NCBI GenBank assembly: GCA_035698665.1
Contig: DASSBN010000029.1
Span: 1 to 28,855, forward strand
Direction: 5' to 3'
DNA: 28,855 bases
DNA from: DATEOR01 sp035698665
GTDB taxonomy: Bacteria > Actinomycetota > Thermoleophilia > Gaiellales > Gaiellaceae
Part shown: piece after piece, positions 23,925-28,855 of the stretch
How positions within the stretch are numbered: position 1 is the stretch's first letter
Layout of the letters: each line of letters begins with the position of its first letter
Program-made: the position numbers and the translations under genes
The notes under the pieces: generated by a model
Database searches by the model: none
What the model was told of the DNA's origin: nothing
Seen by the model: the letters and a program-made list of their open reading frames with translations, nothing else

Positions 23925-24173
23925 TCAACCGCCCGCGATGGCGGCGACGAGGCGGATCTCCTCGCCCCCTGTGAGCGATGTGTCCATGCCGTCGTGCTCC
24001 CGCACGTCGACGCCGTCCACGTAGACGTTCACGAGCTGCCGCAGCCGGCCGCGCTCGTCGAAGACGAGGTTCGAGACGGGGAGAGAGCGGAGCGCCGAGC
24101 CGACCGTGTCCGCCTCGACCTCGAAGCGGCGCTGCCCGCCTACCTCTGCGGCGAGCATCCCCGGGAGGAGCAC
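23925..24173 (-). CDS. Ubiquitin-like MoaD/ThiS-family protein
   Basis: 82 residues from GTG 24173. The layout is that of a beta-grasp sulfur carrier: first strand LLPGMLAAEVGGQRRFEVEA, helix TVGSALRSLPV, then VNVYVDGVDVRE, GGEEIRLVAAI and the C-terminal Gly-Gly. Such proteins are activated at the C-terminal Gly by an E1-like enzyme and carry sulfur for cofactors, or are conjugated to proteins. No MoeB/ThiF/MoaE gene is nearby, so the partner is unknown. The GTG shares one base with the stop of the propeller gene (TAGTG), indicating coupled translation. ATG 24158 is a second choice but would remove the first strand. Confidence 0.8.
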   Translation of the reverse strand: MLLPGMLAAEVGGQRRFEVEADTVGSALRSLPVSNLVFDERGRLRQLVNVYVDGVDVREHDGMDTSLTGGEEIRLVAAIAGG

Positions 24174-25240
24174 TACCGCCAGTCGGCCGCCTCGACGGAG
24201 AGGATCGGGGGAAGGTGCGTCGCGGCCTCGACCCAGCTCGAGCCGCCGTCGGCGCTCGCGAAGACCGAGCCGCTCTGCGTGCCGAAATAGACGCCGCCGT
24301 CGTCGAACGAGGACGCCTCGCGGAGGACCGCGACCCAGGCCGGCTCCGGCAGCCCGCTCTCGAGGAGCTCCCAGCTCTGGCCGCCGTCGCGCGTGCGGTA
24401 GACGCCGAGCCTCGAATCCGGCGTCACGCGGTTCTCTGCGCCTTCCTCCGGTATGACGAGCGCCGTGTCCGGGTCAGACGGGTCGAGCATGATCGGAAAG
24501 CCGAAGCCGCTCGGGAGGCCGTTGCCCTCGAGCCGCTCCCAGTTGCGCCCGTGGTCGTCGGAGCGGTAGACGCCGCAGTGGTTCTGCTGCCACAGGCGTT
24601 CCGGCCGGGCCGGGTGGACGAGCAGCTTGTGGACGCACTGCCCGACCTCCGGGAAAGGGTTGTCGGGGAAGAAGTCCGCGGCGACGCCCGAGTTCGCCGG
24701 CTCCCATGACTCGCCGCCGTCCTCGGTGCGGAAGGTCCCCGCGGCGGAGATCGCCACGTACATCCGGCTCGGGTCGTCGGGATCGAGCTGGATGGAGTGG
24801 CAGCACATCCCGCCGGCGCCCGGGTTCCACTTGTCGCGCGACTCGTGCCCCACGAGGCTCGTGACGGTCTCCCACGTGCGCCCGTGGTCGTCGGACCTGA
24901 AGAGGACGCCGGGCGCGCCGCCGAGCCAGAGCCGCCCGTCCTCGCCCTCGCGACCGGGCCGGACGTGCCACGTCTTCTCGAGCGTGAGGCCGGTGTCCTC
25001 GGGGAGGCCGAGCTCCTCGGCGCGCGTCCAGGTCTCGCCGCGATCCTCGGAGCGGTGGACGGTCGCGCCGTAGACGAAGCTGTTCGTCGCCGCGTAGACC
25101 GAGCCGTCGCGCGGATCGGGGACGGCGTGGAAGACCTCCCAGCCCTTGAGGAGCGGCCCCGAGACCTCCCAGTCGCGGCGCTCGTCGCCGGAGGTGAGGA
25201 CGAAGAGGCCCTTGCGCGTGCCGACGAGGAGCGCGGACAC
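24173..25240 (-). CDS. BNR/Asp-box beta-propeller protein
   Basis: 355 residues with at least six Asp-boxes of the S/T-x-D-x-G-x-[TSN]-W kind: RSEDRGETW, RSDDHGRTW, RTEDGGESW, RSDDHGRNW, RTRDGGQSW and SADGGSSW, spaced through the chain as in a sialidase/VPS10-type propeller. There is no signal peptide (MSALLVGTRKGLFVLTSGDE), so it should be cytosolic. Sialidase catalytic residues are not evident, so it is more likely a scaffold or unknown enzyme than a glycosidase. The GTG start overlaps the tldE stop by one base (TAGTG), and the Ubl gene is joined in the same way downstream. Confidence 0.82.
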   Translation of the reverse strand: MSALLVGTRKGLFVLTSGDERRDWEVSGPLLKGWEVFHAVPDPRDGSVYAATNSFVYGATVHRSEDRGETWTRAEELGLPEDTGLTLEKTWHVRPGREGEDGRLWLGGAPGVLFRSDDHGRTWETVTSLVGHESRDKWNPGAGGMCCHSIQLDPDDPSRMYVAISAAGTFRTEDGGESWEPANSGVAADFFPDNPFPEVGQCVHKLLVHPARPERLWQQNHCGVYRSDDHGRNWERLEGNGLPSGFGFPIMLDPSDPDTALVIPEEGAENRVTPDSRLGVYRTRDGGQSWELLESGLPEPAWVAVLREASSFDDGGVYFGTQSGSVFASADGGSSWVEAATHLPPILSVEAADWR

Positions 25241-26610
25241 TACAACCCCGGTCCCGATCCGGTGCCGACGATGGTGAACGCGCTCGTGGCGATCGCCGGC
25301 ACCCGCGTCCCGAACGGGTAGCGCTCGTCGTAGTAGTCGCTGCGGTTCACGAGCAGGACCTCCTCAGAGAGGCCGAGGATGCCCTCGACGAGCTTCGGGA
25401 AGGACGTGGTGAAACGGAGGTTCACGAGCGGCTTCGTCACCTTACCGCCCTCGATCTTGAAGGTGCCGTCCCGCGTCATGCCCGTGATGATCCCCTCGCG
25501 CGGGTCGACGACGCCGAGGTAGTGCAGGCGCGTGACGTAGATCCCGTCGCCGACCCTCTCCGGCAGCTGCACCGTCGGGACGTCGCCGCCCTTCACCGAG
25601 AGGTTGAGCGGCAGCGGGCCGAACCCCTGCGCGGGCGCGGGGAGCGCGTGCCCGGTCGACTCGCGGCCGTCCCCGGCGCGCTTGGCCGTGCGGCGGTCCC
25701 AGACCACGTCCTTCGCGACCCCGTCCTCGACGATGGTGACGCGCTGCTTGGGCACGCCTTCGAGGTCGAACGCCTTGGGCATGCTCTGCGGGTCGAGCCC
25801 GTCGTCGATCAGTGTGAAGCTCTCGTGGAAGAGCTGTTCGCCGAGCCGCCCGCTCAGGTAGCTCCGCCCTTCCAGGCAGGACAGCGAGCCGAGCGAGCTG
25901 AAGCCGAAGTACCAGAGGAGCTCCGAGAAGGCGTACGGCTCGAGGACGGCGGCGTGCGTGCCCGCCTCGATCTCGGTCGCCCCGCGTGTCCGGGCCGCCT
26001 TCTCCGCGGCCTCACGCGCGCACGCGGCGGGATCGAGGTCGTCCGCCTTCCAGGAGGTCGCCTCGGCGTAGCCCGAGGCGTCGTCGGAGGCGGCAATCGC
26101 GAGGACGCTCGCATCGGTCATCCGCTGGCTGACTGCATGGCCCGTGCTCGACGCGACGGCCGTTTCGGTGCCGCCACTCGTGAAGTAGCCGTAGAGGCCG
26201 AACTCGGGGGCGGCCTCGATCGCCTTCGCCGCGAGGCTCGCCTGCTCCTCCGGACTCAGCGCGGCCGTGCCGGCGTCGAAGCCTGCGACGTCGGGAACGG
26301 AGCTCGGCGGCTGCAGCCCCGCGTACCCGGGATCCGCCGGTGCGCTGTCCGCAGCATCGGCGGCGCGGCGGGCCATTTCGCGCAGGCCCTCGTCGTCCGT
26401 TCGGTTCGTGACCGCGCAGCCGACTTTCCCGTCCCGGACGACGCGGAGGGTGATCGACTCGTCGCTGATCAGCGTGGGCTGGTGCACCTCCGAGCCCGCG
26501 AAGCGCGCGAAGCCGGATTCCTCGACCTGGACGACCGCGTCGGCCTCGTCGGCCTCGGCCGCGCGCCAGGCGCGCTCGGCGAGCTCGAGCGCCTGTCCGT
26601 CAGACGTCAC
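25240..26610 (-). CDS. tldE: TldE/PmbA-type subunit of the TldD/E metalloprotease
   Basis: 456 residues from GTG 26610; an in-frame TTG at 26619 is an alternative. VVQVEESGFARFAGSEVHQP and SITLRVVRDGKVGCAVTNRT are the usual N-terminal strands of PmbA/TldE. The C-terminal part (VPTVQLPERVGDGIYVTRLH, LGVVDPREGIITGMTRDG, KVTKPLVNLRFTTSFPKLVE) is family-typical. TldE lacks the zinc-binding HExxxH and forms a heterodimer with TldD that cuts unfolded peptides, including RiPP precursors and CcdA in Escherichia coli. It overlaps the tldD end by 11 bases. Confidence 0.93.
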   Translation of the reverse strand: MTSDGQALELAERAWRAAEADEADAVVQVEESGFARFAGSEVHQPTLISDESITLRVVRDGKVGCAVTNRTDDEGLREMARRAADAADSAPADPGYAGLQPPSSVPDVAGFDAGTAALSPEEQASLAAKAIEAAPEFGLYGYFTSGGTETAVASSTGHAVSQRMTDASVLAIAASDDASGYAEATSWKADDLDPAACAREAAEKAARTRGATEIEAGTHAAVLEPYAFSELLWYFGFSSLGSLSCLEGRSYLSGRLGEQLFHESFTLIDDGLDPQSMPKAFDLEGVPKQRVTIVEDGVAKDVVWDRRTAKRAGDGRESTGHALPAPAQGFGPLPLNLSVKGGDVPTVQLPERVGDGIYVTRLHYLGVVDPREGIITGMTRDGTFKIEGGKVTKPLVNLRFTTSFPKLVEGILGLSEEVLLVNRSDYYDERYPFGTRVPAIATSAFTIVGTGSGPGL

Positions 26611-28045
26611 GGACCCCAACCTGGACGTTGCGGAAGCGACCCGGGGAGGTTCCGTGGGAGACGTGCGCGTGCTGGCCCGGTTGTCCCTTGCCGCAGTTCG
26701 TGAGCCCGTAGAGCTGCCATTCGTCGGGCCCGGCGACGGCGTCGAGCGCGGACCAGAAGATCGGCGTCCTGCCCGTGTACGTCGCGTCGCGGAGCATGCG
26801 GCCGAGCGTGCCGTTCTTGATCTCCCAGGCGATCTGCGTCCCGAACTGGAAGTTCAGGCGCTTGTCGTCGATCGACCAGCTCTTGTTGGTGCACATGAAG
26901 ATGCCGTCGTCGACGTCGGCGAGGAGGTCGTCGAAGGATCCCTCACCCGGCTCGAGGTGGAGGTTCGTCATGCGGACGAGCGGCATGCGGCTCCATCCGT
27001 CCGCACGCATCGATCCTCCGTTGCCGGCGCCGATCAGGCGCGAGGTCTCGCGGGAGGAGAGGAAGCCGCTGAGGACACCGCTCTCGACCACCGGCTGGCG
27101 GCCGGCGGGGACGCCCTCGTCGTCGAAGGCGAAGGTGCCGAGGCCGCCCGGAGTCGTCGAGTCGGCCGTGATGTTCATGAGGTCGGACCCGTAGCGCAGG
27201 CTGCCGAGGTCGCCCGGCTTGAGAAAGCTCGTGCCCGCGTAGGCAGCCTCGGTCCCGTACACGCGGTCGAGCTCGGTCGGGTGGCCCACGGACTCGTGCA
27301 CCTGGAGGACCATCTGCTCGCTGTCGAGGACGACGGTGGTGACGCCGGACGGGCAGGGGTCGGCGCGGAGGAGCGCTGCCGCCTCCTCGCCCACGCGCGG
27401 TGCGTTCCCCGGCAGGTCGAGGCCTTCGACGTACTCCCAGCCCGACTGCGAGCTCGAGCCGCCGTGCGCGCTCGGATAGCTCCGGATCTGCACCTTGCCG
27501 TCGCGGATCGCGAGCGCGTCGATCCCGCCTCCGCACTCGACGAACTCCTGGTAGACGTCGGCACCTTCGGACGAGCGGAAAGCGCGCTGCTCGCGCTGCG
27601 CCCGCAGAGTGGCCTCGGTGATCTTGACGTCCTCGTGCTGCATCGCGCCTTCGGCGCGTAGGCAGAGCTCGACCTTCTCGGAGAGCGGGACGTCGACCGG
27701 GTCGCGCTCGGCGGCTGTTCGGTACTCGCCTGTCTCGGCCGGAGCCGGGGCGAGCTCGACCTGACGTCGTCCTGCGCGCCCCGCGCTCGCGCGGGCAAAG
27801 GCGACTGCGCGCTCCGCAGCCGACCGGGCCCCCTCTTCGGTCAGCCGCCGGTCGCAGGCGAAGCCCCAGGCCCCGTCGACGAGGACTCGGACCCCGATTC
27901 CCTCGGTCTCGCCGTCCGAGACCGACTCGACCTCGCCGTTCTTCGTCGCGACGTGCTGGGCCCGCCGGGTGACCGCGCGCGCGTCGGCATAGCCGGCCCC
28001 CCCGGCAGCCGCTGCGTCGATCGCCTCTCCACAAAGTTCGCGCAC
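26600..28045 (-). CDS. tldD: TldD metalloprotease subunit
   Basis: 481 residues from GTG 28045. The zinc motif HExxxH is present as HESVGH (His 250, Glu 251, His 255, in VLQVHESVGHPTELDRVYG). The likely third ligand is the Cys in LTNCGKGQPGQHAHVSHG near residue 450. KNGEVESVSDGETEGIGVRV is the typical N-terminal region. TldD is the catalytic half of the TldD/TldE protease, a narrow barrel that accepts only unfolded peptides. It is the first gene of the four-gene minus-strand operon. A TAAGGT hexamer lies about 12 bases before the start and could be its -10 box. No peptide-precursor gene for a RiPP is seen nearby. Confidence 0.94.
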   Translation of the reverse strand: MRELCGEAIDAAAAGGAGYADARAVTRRAQHVATKNGEVESVSDGETEGIGVRVLVDGAWGFACDRRLTEEGARSAAERAVAFARASAGRAGRRQVELAPAPAETGEYRTAAERDPVDVPLSEKVELCLRAEGAMQHEDVKITEATLRAQREQRAFRSSEGADVYQEFVECGGGIDALAIRDGKVQIRSYPSAHGGSSSQSGWEYVEGLDLPGNAPRVGEEAAALLRADPCPSGVTTVVLDSEQMVLQVHESVGHPTELDRVYGTEAAYAGTSFLKPGDLGSLRYGSDLMNITADSTTPGGLGTFAFDDEGVPAGRQPVVESGVLSGFLSSRETSRLIGAGNGGSMRADGWSRMPLVRMTNLHLEPGEGSFDDLLADVDDGIFMCTNKSWSIDDKRLNFQFGTQIAWEIKNGTLGRMLRDATYTGRTPIFWSALDAVAGPDEWQLYGLTNCGKGQPGQHAHVSHGTSPGRFRNVQVGVRDV

Positions 28046-28079
28046 GAGCCGCGCAGTACCTTAGCGACGCGAGAACGCG

Positions 28080-28105
28080 GAAGGCACCCTCATCCGGGTG
28101 CCTTC
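28080..28105 (-). terminator. Hairpin terminator of tRNA-Leu
   Basis: A perfect 10-bp stem, GAAGGCACCC (28080-28089) with GGGTGCCTTC (28096-28105), closes a six-base loop. It lies 11 bases beyond the 3' end of the minus-strand tRNA and before tldD, so it should end the tRNA transcript. There is no T-run after it. Confidence 0.7.
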
Positions 28106-28116
28106 AGTGCGCTCGA

Positions 28117-28202
<86 letters not shown>

Positions 28203-28213
28203 GCGCGCTGCGC

Positions 28214-28219
28214 ATTGTA
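28214..28219 (-). promoter_or_regulatory. -10 element of tRNA-Leu
   Basis: On the minus strand TACAAT ends 11 bases before the mature 5' end of the tRNA, so transcription would begin about 5 bases upstream of it. A matching -35 is not clear. Confidence 0.45.
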
Positions 28220-28245
28220 GCGAGGCGGCCATTCTTCCCCGTGAT

Positions 28246-28274
28246 TTGACTCCGTCCGGAGGCCGCGCTACCGT
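28246..28274 (+). promoter_or_regulatory. Promoter of lexA
   Basis: TTGACT at 28246-28251 and TACCGT at 28269-28274 are separated by exactly 17 bases. Transcription should begin near 28281, inside the LexA box, so LexA binding would block its own gene. Confidence 0.75.
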
Positions 28275-28279
28275 GATGC

Positions 28280-28291
28280 GAACAGACGTTC
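28280..28291 (+). promoter_or_regulatory. LexA (SOS) box
   Basis: GAAC-AGAC-GTTC, with flanking C and G giving CGAACAGACGTTCG at 28279-28292, is a perfect match to the GAAC-N4-GTTC operator of Gram-positive and actinobacterial LexA. It overlaps the predicted transcription start of lexA, the classical autorepression layout. Confidence 0.88.
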
Positions 28292-28307
28292 GACCAGGGA
28301 GCCGAGC

Positions 28308-28855
28308 ATGCTGAGCAAGCGCCAGCAGGAGATCTACGACTTCGTCGTCAGCTACGCCGCCAAGCACGGGTATCCACCGACCGTGCGCGAGATCGGCGAG
28401 GAGGTCGGCCTGGCCTCTCCCTCGACCGTGCACGCGCATCTCGCGAACCTCGAACGGGCCGGCATGCTGCGCCGCGATCCGACCAAGCCCCGCGCTCTCG
28501 AGGTCGTCGGGCGTGAGCGTGCCGAGAGCTCCGGCCCCGCTCGTTCGGCCGCTCCCGATCCGAGGCGCCTCCCGCTCGTCGGCGAGATCGCCGCAGGCGG
28601 CCCGCTCCTCGCGGAAGAGAACATCGAGGACTACCTTGCCGTGCCCGAGCCTCTGACGATGGGAGGCGACGAGTTCCTTCTGCGGGTCAAGGGCGAGAGC
28701 ATGATCGACGCCGGGATCCTCGACGGCGACTACGTGGTCGTGCAGAAGCAGCAGACCGCACGGGACGGCGACATCGTCGTCGCGCTCGCAGGCGAGGACG
28801 AGGCCGCCGACGAGGCCACGGTCAAGAGGTTCTTCCGTGAGAACGGCCGCATCCG
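28308..28855 (+). CDS. lexA: LexA repressor (partial, runs off the window)
   Basis: 182 codons are present before the window ends. The N-terminal winged helix (LSKRQQEIYDFVVSYAAKHG, YPPTVREIGEEVGLASPSTV) binds the SOS box. The self-cleavage site is Ala 96-Gly 97 in VGEIAAGGPL. The catalytic Ser 131 is in KGESMIDAGILDGD, and the Lys 173 that activates it is in TVKRFF. On DNA damage RecA filaments trigger autocleavage and derepress SOS genes. ATG 28308 has AGGGAG at 28296-28301 as ribosome site. Only roughly 20-30 C-terminal residues are missing. It is divergent from tRNA-Leu. Confidence 0.96.
   Translation, partial: MLSKRQQEIYDFVVSYAAKHGYPPTVREIGEEVGLASPSTVHAHLANLERAGMLRRDPTKPRALEVVGRERAESSGPARSAAPDPRRLPLVGEIAAGGPLLAEENIEDYLAVPEPLTMGGDEFLLRVKGESMIDAGILDGDYVVVQKQQTARDGDIVVALAGEDEAADEATVKRFFRENGRI

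Overview
The window is a GC-rich, densely coded bacterial chromosome segment. Starts use ATG, GTG and TTG freely and many genes overlap by 1-20 bases. The gene set and order suggest a deep-branching actinobacterium, probably of the Thermoleophilia (Gaiellales/Solirubrobacterales type). The grounds are the clpC-radA-disA-carD-ispD-ispF-gltX-cysS-rlmB-NYN-sigH order shared with Gram-positives, a Spo0H-type sigma factor, and a GAAC-N4-GTTC SOS box in front of lexA. The taxon is an inference; no rRNA is present.

Layout. 1-3180: end of clpC, a GNAT acetyltransferase, a flavin reductase-like protein, a DAO-family oxidase and, facing them, an internally deleted acetyltransferase pseudogene. 3241-9113: radA, disA (c-di-AMP synthase), carD with a clear promoter, a DUF1444-like lipoprotein, ispD, ispF, a small DUF5808-like protein and a rhodanese. 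9060-11361 (minus): nhaP-type antiporter and a short mutY. 11393-12397: an unusually compact glutamyl-tRNA synthetase in the position where Firmicutes carry gltX. 12303-16322: a LysR regulator divergent from a small Cys-rich protein, malate synthase and isocitrate lyase, i.e. a self-contained glyoxylate-shunt unit. 16442-20408: cysS, rlmB, an antisense nucleotidyltransferase, an NYN RNase, sigH and tRNA-Thr(TGT). 20456-23626: two small proteins around a UUCG hairpin terminator, a glycosyltransferase, a CDF metal exporter, a lone receiver domain and secG. 23627-23924: a non-coding cluster of short perfect palindromes. 23925-28045 (minus): a tightly coupled operon tldD-tldE-BNR propeller-ubiquitin-like protein. 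28080-28855: tRNA-Leu(GAG) with its terminator, and divergent lexA running off the window end.

Themes. The left half is an ancestral housekeeping block (proteolysis, DNA integrity, rRNA transcription, isoprenoids, aminoacyl-tRNA synthesis, rRNA methylation, sigma factor) into which lineage-specific genes have been placed. Several first genes (gltX, the small Cys protein, cysS, secG) have a TAnnnT-like or TATAAC -10 hexamer ending exactly 6 bases before the start codon and no Shine-Dalgarno sequence, which points to leaderless mRNAs. Downstream genes are coupled through ATGA, GTGA, TTGA or TAGTG overlaps.

The most unusual items are the tldD-tldE-propeller-Ubl operon, the compact GluRS, the mosaic of 13-bp odd palindromes with an A or T centre, and the LysR/glyoxylate-shunt unit. 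I see no CRISPR array, phage, transposase or known defence system.
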